Of a stretch of 33,540 nt of DNA, positions 15,669 to 24,136 are shown one piece after another. The position numbers were made by a program, and so were the translations under genes. How positions within the stretch are numbered: the stretch's first letter is position 1; the number at the start of each line of letters is the position of its first letter. The DNA is from an uncultured Acetatifactor sp. (lineage in GTDB: Bacteria; Bacillota; Clostridia; Lachnospirales; Lachnospiraceae): the NCBI GenBank assembly GCA_910578185.1, contig CAJTPN010000005.1, forward strand, positions 141,525-175,064, in the 5' to 3' direction. The notes beneath the pieces were generated by a model, which worked only from the letters and a program-made list of their open reading frames with translations, was not told the origin of the DNA and searched no databases.

Positions 15669-15697
15669 AGTATAGCATGCCTTTCTTAATATGCCCA
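15669..15697 (-). promoter_or_regulatory. Promoter of the glycolipid operon
   Basis: On the minus strand TGGGCA (15697-15692) and TATACT (15674-15669) are separated by 17 bases. Four of six -35 and five of six -10 positions match the consensus. It gives a start near 15662 and a long leader. Confidence 0.55.
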
Positions 15698-15818
15698 CAG
15701 AAAAAACTAAAAAATTTATAAAGAAATCCACAGACACCTCAAAAGTCTTCGCTAAAATCCCCTTCGGATACCAAAACCAATGCCGTTTACGTGAATTACT
15801 GACTGTCTGAATCATAAA

Positions 15819-15840
15819 ACGCACCCGAAAACGGATGCGT
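15819..15840 (-). terminator. Terminator downstream of the MATE pseudogene
   Basis: On the minus strand ACGCA-CCG-TTTT-CGG-TGCGT, with one mismatch, is followed by TTTATGATT. It would end transcripts from the acetyltransferase, glycosyltransferase and MATE gene string. Confidence 0.65.
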
Positions 15841-15908
15841 TTGAGGCTATTTGGTCAAAACAAGTTCACCGGGATAAGCTTTCATCACTTGATGAACTTC
15901 TTTTATAT

Positions 15909-17001
15909 TTATTTTACTATCTTTCGGTACACTGCAATAAAATACAGAATCTCCGCCGCTGCCGTCAGGGACCAGGAACACAAATACAACAGATACAGCG
16001 ATTGTATGGTTCCGAAGTATGCAAAAACGGTGTATATCCAGACGATCCTGAATACGCAGGACCCCATAATGACAATAATGGTCGGCAGAATACTTTTGCC
16101 AAGCCCCCTGGAAGCAGCAATGGAACAATCCATAAACGCCGATACGGCATAGGACAGCGCCATGACGGAAAGCCGCAGGCTCCCGGCCTCCACCACGGCA
16201 GTCTCATCGGTAAAGAGCGCCAGAAAGGGATATCGAAAGATATAGATTCCCACCCCGATAAGCAGCCGGAATACCGATTTGCATAACCCGCTTCATTATA
16301 TTGTACTTTAGTTTAATCGCCTGAAACCGCAGTCCAAAACCCTCAGTACTCCTGAAAAGTACATAAAGGATCAGGAATGCCGAGAGATATTGCGAAAAAA
16401 TACTTGCCGCCGCCACGCCTGCCACGCTCCATCTGCACACAATGACAAAAAACAGATTCAACACAACATTGACCACACCGGAGAACAAAAGATAGTACAG
16501 GGGACGCTTGGTATCGCCGGCAGCGCTTAAAACGGCATTGCCGAAATTGTACAGCCCCAGCGCAGGCATACCGCACAAGTAGATGCGCAGATAGAGCAGC
16601 GCATCGGCCATCAGTTCATCCTTTGTATGCATGGCCGTGAGAATGGGCCGTGAGAAAGCAATGCCAAGCACCATGATAAGCAATCCTGCCGCAAAGCACA
16701 AAATAAGCGAAGTATGTACCGTCTCCTTAAGCTCCCTGTGATTACGAGAACCGATGTGGAGGGCGGTCAGGGCGTTGACACCGCTTGAGAGCCCTATGAG
16801 AACGCCTGTAAACAGAGTAACCAGAATGCTGGTGGAACCCACGGCCCCCAGCGCAATGGCCCCGGCAAACTTTCCCACCACCGCAATGTCCGACATATTG
16901 AACAGTACCTGCAAAATATTGGAAAACATCAGCGGAATACTGTATACTATGATCTTTTTCCAGAGAGATCCGCTGCTTAAATCCATTTCTTCCGTCTTCA
17001 T
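15909..17001 (-). pseudogene. MATE-family efflux transporter, broken by internal deletion and frameshift
   Basis: The first part, 17001 to about 16275, encodes a normal MATE/DinF-type N-terminal half: MDLSSGSLWKKIIVYSIPLMFSNILQ, NMSDIAVVGKF, GALGAVGSTS-like and GNAVLSAAGDTKRPLYYLL. It reaches KRVMQIGIPAA and then runs out of family similarity, stopping at 16204. The family's C-terminal part resumes in another frame from about 16265: GIYIFRYPFLALFTDETAVVEAGSL, AASRGLGKSILPTI and FRIVWIYTVFAYFGT, to the stop at 15909. About 80-90 residues normally between these halves are missing, including the usual FGxxAVAA and GQNLGA region. Intact MATE proteins are about 450 residues and move drugs out using Na+ or H+. 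The start at 17001 is chosen for the GGGAG before it. Function is very probably lost. Confidence 0.85.
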
Positions 17002-17077
17002 TTGCAATTCACTCCCCTGGGTGATGATATATCATAACCGCTAGTGTACTGCCCCCCAGGTCTTCCTCCCTGCCGCG

Positions 17078-18124
17078 TCATCTTTCTTCTCCGGAAAACA
17101 CCCAGTTTTTCTGTATTCTAAAGCTCAGGAAAAACAACACGGTGTCCACAATTACCTTTGCTCCCATAACCGGAAGCAAACGCTCCAACAGCGCAACCAA
17201 TATGGCGCTGGCCGCCATCTGCCCTATAAACAACACCAGATACCTGAAAATCTCCCGCCCCATGGGCATACGGCTCCGAAAGCTAAAGTGCTTATTCATC
17301 AGGAAATTCACGCTTCCTGAACATATCCTTGCCAAAATTGTGGCAAGGATCACGGTTTCCGTCCTTGCGAAAAGTAAAAGTATGGTAAAAACACCGAACA
17401 AAATACAGTCAACCACCGCTCCCGTAACGGACGCCAGCAGAAACCGCACAAACCTCCCGTACACCCTCAGAGAATCCGCCACAGGCCGGAAATGAGAAGA
17501 TTGATTCTTTTCCTCATAAACGGTCTCAATGGGAATCAGGCAAAGCGGCGCCTTGCGCACCGCATCCATCAGGAAATTCATCTCGTATTCATAGCGCTCT
17601 CCCTCTTCCGACAGGGCCAGTTCCAACAGCACTGGCGGGATCCCCCGAAGGCCCGTCTGCGTATCGGGGCAAGCGACTCCGCTGATCAGTCGAAAAAATA
17701 CGCTTGTAACCCGGTTGCCAAACCGGCTTCGGGGCGGCACTTCTTTTCCGCTAAAATCCCGTACACCCAAAACCAAAGCGTCCTGCTCCCGGCTCAGCGA
17801 TTCCGCCACCGCCAAAATATCCTTTGTCAAATGTTGACCGTCAGCGTCCGCCGTTATGCAGCTTATCCCTTCTCCCCATTTTGAAACCGCTGCTTGAAAC
17901 GCCGTCTTAATGGCAGCGCCCTTACCCCTGTTTTGTTCATGACGCGTTACCTGGCACCCCAATGCCTCCGCCTGTTCAAAAAGGTCTCCATACTCCGAAC
18001 CGCTGCCGTCGTCAACCACCAGCAGTCTCTCAAAGCTTGCTTCCCGCAATTCTTTCAGCATATGCAGCATTTTTTTATCAGGCTTATATGCCGGAATAAT
18101 GATAACCGTTTCCAAGGGATCCAT
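17078..18124 (-). CDS. Glycosyltransferase family 2 fused to GtrA-like membrane domain
   Basis: About 348 residues. Residues 5-215 are a DPM1/GT2-like catalytic domain with VIIIPAYKPD, LVVDDGSGSEYGD, NRGKGAAIKTAF and the metal-binding ADADGQH; GLRGIPP follows, as in polyprenyl-phosphate sugar synthases. Residues about 225-345 form the four-helix GtrA-like domain with SVNFLMNKHFSFR and a C-terminal RIQKNWVF, associated with moving undecaprenyl-phosphate sugars. Such fusions probably make and present a lipid-linked sugar for wall or lipoteichoic-acid decoration. The ATG at 18124 (MDPLETVIIIP) is favoured because GAGG lies 9 bases upstream; the ATG at 18139 lies only two bases from that site. 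The gene follows the acetyltransferase closely (17 bases) and precedes the MATE remnant, probably as one transcript. Confidence 0.9.
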   Translation of the reverse strand: MDPLETVIIIPAYKPDKKMLHMLKELREASFERLLVVDDGSGSEYGDLFEQAEALGCQVTRHEQNRGKGAAIKTAFQAAVSKWGEGISCITADADGQHLTKDILAVAESLSREQDALVLGVRDFSGKEVPPRSRFGNRVTSVFFRLISGVACPDTQTGLRGIPPVLLELALSEEGERYEYEMNFLMDAVRKAPLCLIPIETVYEEKNQSSHFRPVADSLRVYGRFVRFLLASVTGAVVDCILFGVFTILLLFARTETVILATILARICSGSVNFLMNKHFSFRSRMPMGREIFRYLVLFIGQMAASAILVALLERLLPVMGAKVIVDTVLFFLSFRIQKNWVFSGEER

Positions 18125-18141
18125 TTCCCATAACCTCACTT

Positions 18142-18606
18142 TTACTCACATTTTCTACAGGTTGTGTCTGAAAACCGTTTCGCAAAACAAATTATTCTGT
18201 TTGCCTCCTGAAATCCACTGTGCAGATGGAACTGCAGGCTTATATCATTCTCCAGCTCACAATCACTGGCAAACTCCAGACAGCCCATACCCTTTGCCCA
18301 TGCTTCGCATGCTTCCAACAATTTGCTCCCAATTCCCTTTTTCCGGTATGGCTCTTTTATAAAAATTCCTTCCAGATAACCTACCGTACCTCCGCTTGTC
18401 CCTTCCACATAATCATGACGCAGTCCGCATTGGGCGAACCCTGTCGCCTCTCCTTCCTCCACCGCAAGAAATACCGCGCTGTTCCCGTCCTCTATTATGT
18501 CCACAAATTCTTCTTCCAGCTCTTCCTGCGTATGTGCTCCCCATATCTGAATCGCCAATGATGCCGCAACGGCAGCATCTTCTCTCACGGCTTTTCTGAT
18601 CTCCAT
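18142..18606 (-). CDS. AAC(6')-like aminoglycoside N-acetyltransferase family GNAT protein
   Basis: The 154-residue GNAT enzyme has the pattern of AAC(6')-I type aminoglycoside acetyltransferases: CGLRHDYVEGTSGGTVGYLEGIFI (about 61-84), YRKKGIGSKLLEACEAWAKGMGC (acetyl-CoA loop R-x-x-G-I-G) and FASDCELENDISLQFHLHSGFQEANRIICF. In characterised members of this group the RxDYVEG and SDxxxxNxxSxxxHxxxGF motifs line the aminoglycoside site. It might acetylate the 6'-amine of aminoglycosides, but many chromosomal homologues have little activity, so resistance should not be assumed. It is the first gene of a string followed by the GT2-GtrA gene. The bce sensor kinase ends 168 bases upstream with no clear terminator between. 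Confidence 0.85.
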   Translation of the reverse strand: MEIRKAVREDAAVAASLAIQIWGAHTQEELEEEFVDIIEDGNSAVFLAVEEGEATGFAQCGLRHDYVEGTSGGTVGYLEGIFIKEPYRKKGIGSKLLEACEAWAKGMGCLEFASDCELENDISLQFHLHSGFQEANRIICFAKRFSDTTCRKCE

Positions 18607-18774
18607 ACCATCATCCTCCGTTCAGGCTTCTTCCATCAGCATGCTCCATTTGAATTCCATCACGCCTTAGTCATTCTATCATAAAACTTTGTATTCTTCC
18701 ACGGAAACCTGCGATTTCTTCTTTAATTTTTATTTACAAGTCTTTCCAAATCCCCGGAGCGGAGGTCTAAACTG

Positions 18775-19815
18775 TTACTGCAGCTCCAAAACATCATTAA
18801 AAGAACTTTCCACAACCGGAAATACAATCCGCATCTCAAATCCCTTCCCCCACTGAGAAACCGCCTCCATGGATACCTTCAGGTCTTTTGCAATCTCTTT
18901 AGCCAGATACAGCCCCATCCCGGTGGCTTTCTTCCCGTCTTCTCCCGATTTCCCCGTAAATCCTTTCTCAAAAATATAAGGCAGATCGCAGCCCCGCACT
19001 CCCATACCGTTATCCCGGACACACAGTACACAGTGCAAATCCTCCCTGGCAAACGTGAAAGTAATACGAGGATTTTCCCCGCTATACTTTAAAGCGTTGC
19101 TGACCACCTGGCGCAGCAGAAACCGAAAGCCCCGCCTGTCCGTATAGACAAAACCGCCCTCTCCGGGCATGTCCGCTTGGAAATGCTTTTCCTCCAGCAG
19201 CGGCTGGTAATCCTCCAACACTTCCTCAATACAGGGTACAATATCCACATATTCAAACAGATAATCTTTCCTGGCTCCCTTAACCCGGGCGTAGAACAGC
19301 ATCTGATCAATAAACTCCTGCATACGATTCCGAATGTAATCCAGCTTATGCCCCACCCCTTCAGGAAGCTCTTCCCGCCGATTGTCCAACAATAACGTCA
19401 GCAGCGAGAGCGGCATCTTCGTCTCATGGGCCCAAGATTCCACATATTCCTCATATTCCCCCAGACGGGCCTGAAATTCATTGTAATCTCTCTGTTTCTC
19501 TCTCAATACCGCTCCAAGCAGACGTATCGCCTCTCTCTGGGCAATACCCACAGTCTTCAGCAATACTTCCTCATGGTACTCATCCGGCATGTCCAGAAAT
19601 GCAAGAAATGCCCTCTCCCTGCGCTTCTCCCGCATTATAAGCCACCCGCAGACTGCAGATGACATCATTATAGTCGCCAGCAGAATCACCGCCACCAACA
19701 CTCGAAACGCCTCCACATCTGCAATCCACAGAAGCAAGGCCGCAAAACCATCCACTCCAAGCAGAATCGTCAGCCAAGGCATATATTGTGCCAAAATTCT
19801 CCCATTATGTCTCAT
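18775..19815 (-). CDS. BceS-like sensor histidine kinase
   Basis: The 346-residue intramembrane-sensing kinase has two close N-terminal membrane helices (about 12-32 and 37-62) with almost no extracellular loop. This is the hallmark of kinases that sense through a partner Bce ABC transporter. The H-box is VESWAHETKMPLSLLTLLL (His about 132); the ATPase has SNALKYSG (N-box), VRDNGMGVR, YIFEKGFTG and ATGMGLYLAKEI. It is the last gene of the minus-strand set bceA-bceB-bceR-bceS. The regulator's stop lies 57 bases upstream. GGAGAGG precedes its ATG. It would phosphorylate the adjacent OmpR-type regulator when the transporter meets its peptide antibiotic. Confidence 0.92.
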   Translation of the reverse strand: MRHNGRILAQYMPWLTILLGVDGFAALLLWIADVEAFRVLVAVILLATIMMSSAVCGWLIMREKRRERAFLAFLDMPDEYHEEVLLKTVGIAQREAIRLLGAVLREKQRDYNEFQARLGEYEEYVESWAHETKMPLSLLTLLLDNRREELPEGVGHKLDYIRNRMQEFIDQMLFYARVKGARKDYLFEYVDIVPCIEEVLEDYQPLLEEKHFQADMPGEGGFVYTDRRGFRFLLRQVVSNALKYSGENPRITFTFAREDLHCVLCVRDNGMGVRGCDLPYIFEKGFTGKSGEDGKKATGMGLYLAKEIAKDLKVSMEAVSQWGKGFEMRIVFPVVESSFNDVLELQ

Positions 19816-19872
19816 GCATTCCTCTCCTGCCTTCTTCCGCCCCTTTGCCCTGCGCTTCCCATTTCATTGTAT

Positions 19873-20601
19873 TTATTCCGGCCCTTCCTTTCCATCCTGC
19901 TCCCCCATCCCGTGTGCATCCTTTTTTGCCCCTTCATCCGCAACAAGCTGATATCCCACTCCCCGCAGAGGAACAATCCTCTGACGCATCCCCAATCCTG
20001 CCATGGTTTTCTTCAATCTTGTCAGGTTCACCTGCAGCGCGTTCTCGTCAATAAACGCCTCAGTTCCCCACAACATCATGCACAGCGCCTCCTTTGTAAT
20101 CACCTCGCTGTCATGACTCAGAAACGCCTCCAGCAGCCTGCCCTGATTTTGCGGCAGAACCACGGAACGGTTGTTGATATAAAGAGTATATGTTTGACGA
20201 TCCAACAGGAAATCCTCACCCTCCAGCAGATTCGACCTTCCCTCGTAACGCTTTAATACATTGGATATTCGTGCCAGCAAACGCTCCTTTCTGCAGGGCT
20301 TGGTCAGGTACTCATCCGCCCCCAGATCCAGCGCCTGCAGTTCATCCCGCATCTGATCCCTTGAGGTCAGAACCAGAACCGGAATGCCGCTCTTTCGTTT
20401 GATCTCCTGGCAAATACGGAATCCGCCCACGCCGGGCAGATTCAGATCAAGCAGTACCAAATCTACGGATCCTGCCAGAATCTGTTCCGCCACATTTTCA
20501 AACTCCTCTATTTCCCTGACTTCAAATCCTGCCCTGGCAAGCATTTCTGCCAGTTCCCTGCGCATCAGCACCTCGTCTTCCACAATGGCAATACATTTCA
20601 T
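19873..20601 (-). CDS. BceR-like response regulator (OmpR/PhoB family)
   Basis: About 242 residues. The receiver domain (1-115) has acidic residues in VEDE, phosphoacceptor Asp52 in LVLLDLNLPG, the conserved switch residues in VLTSRD and Lys in YLTKPC. A winged-helix domain (about 125-220) ends with RQRIVPLRGVGYQLV, the usual OmpR-family C-terminal hairpin. An acidic, Gly-rich tail follows. The ATG at 20601 (MKCIAIVEDE) is chosen because AGAGG lies 8 bases upstream, rather than 20616, which overlaps the permease. It is encoded between the permease and the BceS-like kinase and probably activates the whole operon, as in Bacillus BceRS systems. Confidence 0.92.
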   Translation of the reverse strand: MKCIAIVEDEVLMRRELAEMLARAGFEVREIEEFENVAEQILAGSVDLVLLDLNLPGVGGFRICQEIKRKSGIPVLVLTSRDQMRDELQALDLGADEYLTKPCRKERLLARISNVLKRYEGRSNLLEGEDFLLDRQTYTLYINNRSVVLPQNQGRLLEAFLSHDSEVITKEALCMMLWGTEAFIDENALQVNLTRLKKTMAGLGMRQRIVPLRGVGYQLVADEGAKKDAHGMGEQDGKEGPE

Positions 20602-20612
20602 AAAAATGCCTC

Positions 20613-22670
20613 TCACTCTTCACGCTCCGGTACCATCAGCGTCAGGAGATACCGACTGCTCCCCCGCCGTACCGCAGCAATATAGATAAATTCTACCACA
20701 AAAAGCGCCAGAATCATAGCCGTCGAAACCCACATCATCTCCCCCATGTTTCCCCGTGTACCATATGGCAGCAATCCGGCAAACAATGCCCTTACGCCAA
20801 AGAGACTGTTGATAACCGCTACTGCCGTAGGCATCCCAAAATACCACCCTATCTGCTTTCCTGCAAAACGGCACAAGATTCCGTAATCCGCGCCCAGACG
20901 GATCAGCGTTCTATACCTGCGGCCGGACTTTTGCTGTCCCATCAAAAACTGAACACCTATGACCGTATTGGCAATGATCAGAAAGATAACAGCCAGATAA
21001 ATCGTGATATAACTGGCCGCAACCATGTAGAATAACTGGCGTCCCATATTCTGCAGATAGCTCTCATACCGAATTCCCGCACCGTTCAACTTTTCATTCA
21101 TTGCCGATATGGCGCTCAACAGCTTCCCGTTCCCTGCCTCCTCCACTGCCAGGACACCGTTTAAATAGACGCTATAGTCCCCCTGTGTATAATATTCAAA
21201 CATTTCATCCGGAAGAATCAAAGCAAAGGATATTCTAATGGCGCGGTCCGTGACCAGGCTGACGGTCTGTATTTCCCCTGTCAAATACAACGGCTTCTCC
21301 TCCAACATGACTTCCGGATCCTCTTCCAAAATACTGTCCAGCAGTTCTTTCTGCTGTAAAGTAACAAACTCGTGATCCATGTAGATCACCGCCTCCCCCG
21401 GAGCCAATTTCAGCTGTGTTCCACCGGCCGCCGCCAACAGATGATTATACCCACTGAGGGAAATCAAATACGGAGCCTTTGTATAGCTCAAATTATTCAA
21501 AAGGATATCCCTGGCCTGGGACTCCGGCTTGGCTTCCAGCGCCTCCATGAGGGCATCCATTTGATACGCACTTTCATGATCCTGCGTAAAACGGCTTCTC
21601 CCAAGCCGTATCTCAAACAAATCCGAAAACTGATCTTCCAGATGATTCTTTTTCAATGCGGCCCAAACCGATTCCACATCCTCCCAATGCCCTCCAAACG
21701 TATAATCCATCACATGTTGCCCAGAGCCTCCATAGGAACGGGCAATCGCTACTCCTGCCCCAAAGCAGCAGAGCGCCGCACATATCAGCAGAGAACTGAC
21801 CGCCAGCAGATTGGAACGTAGAATAACCGTCTCCTGAATCTGTCTGAAATGAAACACATGGAGACGCCGATTCTTTCCACCATGTCTTACAAGAAATCCT
21901 GTCACAGCCCTAAGCCCATAAAACAAAAGCATTGTACCCAAAACACCCATAAACAGCGTCAGCCCCATCCAATTTACTTCCCTCCAGGCTAAACCGCTGA
22001 CCGCCAATCCACAGGCCGTCCCCAGACACAATATTCCCAGAGTCACCGCCCCCGCATACACCGGCCCGGGCAGCAGCGGCTTCGTCCCTCCTGGCATATC
22101 CACCAGCAAATCTCCTATATCCCGCCTGACAATCCTGCCGCTCAACAAAAGAAACGCCGCCAGTTTTATCAATCCAAATCCCACCGCCGTCCATAAAACC
22201 GCCGCAGGTGAAAAAGAAAAGCGATGACCAATAATTCCAAGCCCAACAAATCTGGCTGTGACCAGGCTGATTAATTCCGACAGCAGAACCGCCGCAGGCA
22301 CCCCAACCAATAGTGCTAATAGACTATTTCGAAAATCCTCCATAAGCAGCATGACAAACAATTTCGGACGACGCATCCCAAGCATCAAATAGACGCCAAA
22401 CTCATGCCGACGCTTCTCCATTCGAAATTTCCCCGCATAATAGATAAGGAAAAACAAAATAAAGAGTGTCAGACAGTAAAACAGAGGAATCATCCTAAGC
22501 AATCTGTCCACCGCTTGACTTTCCATCTTTGCCAGAAAAAGCATCACATCCTGATGGGACAGCGACAATATAATGTAAAAAGCAATAATGGACACCAGCA
22601 GGGAGGAAAAAAACAATCCGTTCTCCTTCCTGTCCCTCCTGCTGTTTCGCTCAACCAATCTAAAAAACAT
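20613..22670 (-). CDS. BceB-like ABC transporter permease (FtsX family)
   Basis: About 685 residues with ten predicted membrane helices: one, then groups of three, then a large extracellular loop of some 200 residues (about 310-540) between helices 7 and 8. Helices 8-10 follow near the C-terminus. This is the BceB/VraG topology for peptide antibiotic sensing and removal. FYIILSLSHQDVMLFLAK and the KRRHEFGVYLMLGMRRPKLFVML coupling region match the FtsX/MacB-like domain, which contacts the ATPase. The ATG at 22670 is used because GGGAGGG lies 7 bases upstream and overlaps the end of the ATPase gene. The long loop varies between family members and presumably sets the specificity (for example bacitracin- or lantibiotic-like compounds), which I cannot tell. 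Confidence 0.93.
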   Translation of the reverse strand: MFFRLVERNSRRDRKENGLFFSSLLVSIIAFYIILSLSHQDVMLFLAKMESQAVDRLLRMIPLFYCLTLFILFFLIYYAGKFRMEKRRHEFGVYLMLGMRRPKLFVMLLMEDFRNSLLALLVGVPAAVLLSELISLVTARFVGLGIIGHRFSFSPAAVLWTAVGFGLIKLAAFLLLSGRIVRRDIGDLLVDMPGGTKPLLPGPVYAGAVTLGILCLGTACGLAVSGLAWREVNWMGLTLFMGVLGTMLLFYGLRAVTGFLVRHGGKNRRLHVFHFRQIQETVILRSNLLAVSSLLICAALCCFGAGVAIARSYGGSGQHVMDYTFGGHWEDVESVWAALKKNHLEDQFSDLFEIRLGRSRFTQDHESAYQMDALMEALEAKPESQARDILLNNLSYTKAPYLISLSGYNHLLAAAGGTQLKLAPGEAVIYMDHEFVTLQQKELLDSILEEDPEVMLEEKPLYLTGEIQTVSLVTDRAIRISFALILPDEMFEYYTQGDYSVYLNGVLAVEEAGNGKLLSAISAMNEKLNGAGIRYESYLQNMGRQLFYMVAASYITIYLAVIFLIIANTVIGVQFLMGQQKSGRRYRTLIRLGADYGILCRFAGKQIGWYFGMPTAVAVINSLFGVRALFAGLLPYGTRGNMGEMMWVSTAMILALFVVEFIYIAAVRRGSSRYLLTLMVPEREE

Positions 22671-23433
22671 TTGCACTCCCTCCCCCCATTTGAGCCGTTA
22701 CTTTCAGAATTCGCCCATAAAATGCCTGCCGGGATTCCTGATCCATATCCCTGCGCAGCTCATGAAAAATTACCCCGTCCTGAATAAACAGAATTCTCCC
22801 ACAATAACTGGCGGCATTGGAATCGTGAGTCACCATCAGTATTGTGGCCCCCTCCTCCCTGTTCAGTCCCGCCAGCTTTTCCATCAGCGCCTTTGCGTTT
22901 CGGGAATCCAGCGCTCCCGTCGGTTCATCTGCCAGAATCATCTTGGGTTTTAACACCAGCGCTCTGGCAGCCGCCACTCTCTGCTTCTGACCTCCGGACA
23001 TCTGTGAGGGAAATTTATCCAAAACATCCTCAATCTCCAGGTAGGAAGCAAGCTGACACAGCCGGCTCTCCCCCTCTGCTTCCGGAACATTGTGAAGGGA
23101 TAACGGCAGCATTATGTTCTCCCATCCGGTCAGATTATCCAGAAGCTCAAAATTCTGAAACAAATACCCTATCTTTACCCCACGATATTCCGCCAGTTTT
23201 GCCCCCTTCAGCCTTTGAATCCTGACCCCTTCCAACACCATCTCCCCGCTGTCTGGCCGGACAACTGTGGCAATACAATTCAACAGCGTAGACTTTCCCG
23301 AACCGCTGCTTCCCATAATCCCCAAGAATTCTCCCGGCATTACCTGAAACGTAATTCCATCCAACGCCTTTGTCTGATTGGTTGATTTCCCATAAAACTT
23401 CTTAAGTGAATCAATCTTTAAAACAGGTTCCAT
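22660..23433 (-). CDS. BceA-like ABC transporter ATPase
   Basis: About 257 residues; the start at 23433 (MEPVLKIDSLKKFYG) follows AGGAGG with ideal spacing. Sequence landmarks: Walker A GSSGSGKST (about 41-49), Q-loop in YLFQNFELLDNLT, signature SGGQKQR, Walker B MILADEPTGALDS and His switch in MVTHDS. It is most similar to the BceA/MacB-like ATPases which act with FtsX permeases. It overlaps the permease start and is the first gene of the operon. The upstream gap holds two minus-strand terminators; a promoter must lie between 23457 and 23628, but no unambiguous hexamers were found (an AT-rich TATGAT-containing stretch near 23545-23530 is a candidate). Confidence 0.94.
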   Translation of the reverse strand: MEPVLKIDSLKKFYGKSTNQTKALDGITFQVMPGEFLGIMGSSGSGKSTLLNCIATVVRPDSGEMVLEGVRIQRLKGAKLAEYRGVKIGYLFQNFELLDNLTGWENIMLPLSLHNVPEAEGESRLCQLASYLEIEDVLDKFPSQMSGGQKQRVAAARALVLKPKMILADEPTGALDSRNAKALMEKLAGLNREEGATILMVTHDSNAASYCGRILFIQDGVIFHELRRDMDQESRQAFYGRILKVTAQMGGGSANVF

Positions 23434-23628
23434 TTTTATGCCTCCTATTAAAATCACTGCGCGACTTCACACCTGCGACAATTTCTTTTTGTCTTTACGC
23501 TTTACCCGGGCGCTTTGCGTTTCGAACTGTTATCATATTATCATACCTCAAAGCGGAATAACACTTACAGTTGATGAAAGGTTTCAGAACCTTCTGTAAT
23601 GCGTATCTATTATCGAAGGCGTGGACGC
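23434..23628 (-). other. Leader/promoter region of the bce-like operon
   Basis: No gene supported. On the minus strand the stretch includes TATGAT-type sequences near 23545-23530 that could serve as a -10, and ends in the AGGAGG site of the ATPase gene. A small frame encoding about 29 residues starts with ATG at 23673 just after an AAGG and runs through the terminator at 23629-23666. I regard it as unlikely to be a real gene, but it could be a leader peptide. Confidence 0.35.
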
Positions 23629-23666
23629 AAAAAAATCTCCGGTCTTTGAAAACAACCGAAGATTTT
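23629..23666 (-). terminator. Intrinsic terminator or attenuator upstream of the bce-like operon
   Basis: On the minus strand AAAATCT-CGGT pairs with ACCG-AGATTTT (one mismatch) and is followed by seven T. It lies downstream of a second terminator at 23721-23752 and about 200 bases upstream of bceA. It may be a second stop for read-through or an attenuator in the operon leader. Confidence 0.65.
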
Positions 23667-23720
23667 CTGCCATACCTTACAACCTGCTCCTCTGAAAAAT
23701 TATTCTTAATTATCATTGAG

Positions 23721-23752
23721 ATTATAAAAAGGCGACCGGAAAACCGGCCGCC
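23721..23752 (-). terminator. Intrinsic terminator downstream of decayed genes
   Basis: On the minus strand GGCGGCCGG-TTTT-CCGGTCGCC, nearly perfect, is followed by TTTTTATAAT. It ends transcripts from the pseudogene stretch at 23830-24543. Confidence 0.85.
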
Positions 23753-23829
23753 CCATTCACAGGAACCTTGCTTTTACTATAATAGTCCCACATTTCACCT
23801 CAACATACCGAGACATCAAAGCAGATAAA

Positions 23830-24136
23830 TCATTCTTCAACATACTTGAGACTTTCAACCACTTTGTAAATAATTTCATCTATATCGCCAGGATATGTCT
23901 CCGCCTTCCCAACCAAACATTTAACCGTATCAAATACCTGCCCTCCGGCAACGGTACTTCCTATCCACATAACCATTCTGATCCAGAAGCTTCTCCATCT
24001 GCAATAAAATACGCCCCAAGTTATCGTTTTCCTCTTTGGCCTGTGAAACCACCACGTCCTTATTATTCTTCTCCCTTTTCGGAAAAGTGTTCCCAGTGCA
24101 TATAGTTGAAATATAATCATACTGTACTTTTAGAAA
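23830..24136 (-). pseudogene. Frameshifted remnant of an unrecognised small gene
   Basis: The last 45 or so codons before the TGA at 23830 read as a well-behaved protein (GSTVAGGQVFDTVKCLVG, then YPGDIDEIIYKVVESL). Upstream of about 23970 the protein-like reading continues in a different frame: YDYISTICTGNTFPKREKN, then VVVSQAKEENDNLGRILLQM and EKLLDQNGYVDR. The two can be joined by one frameshift near 23965 into one protein of about 105 residues; neither frame alone has a credible start. I do not recognise the family. Composition is more AT-rich than neighbouring genes. Confidence 0.5.

Larger units (their letters stand above)
15480..15908 (-). other. Intergenic region: glycolipid-operon leader and MATE terminator
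   Basis: No gene is supported here. The part 15480-15662 is the predicted leader of the glycosyltransferase transcript. It contains a strong potential hairpin: GTGCT-AA-AGCAC (15542-15531) nested within TTGAAG/CTTCAA arms (about 15557-15524). The part 15700-15800 is AT-rich and shows no recognisable feature. The minus frame 15847-15908 ends in a protein-like KEVHQVMKAYPGELVLTK, but it is not linked to a start. Confidence 0.4.

Noticed and set aside
23495..23716. 73-residue minus-strand frame upstream of the bce-like operon
   Set aside because: It spans an intrinsic terminator with a seven-T run and has no recognisable features.
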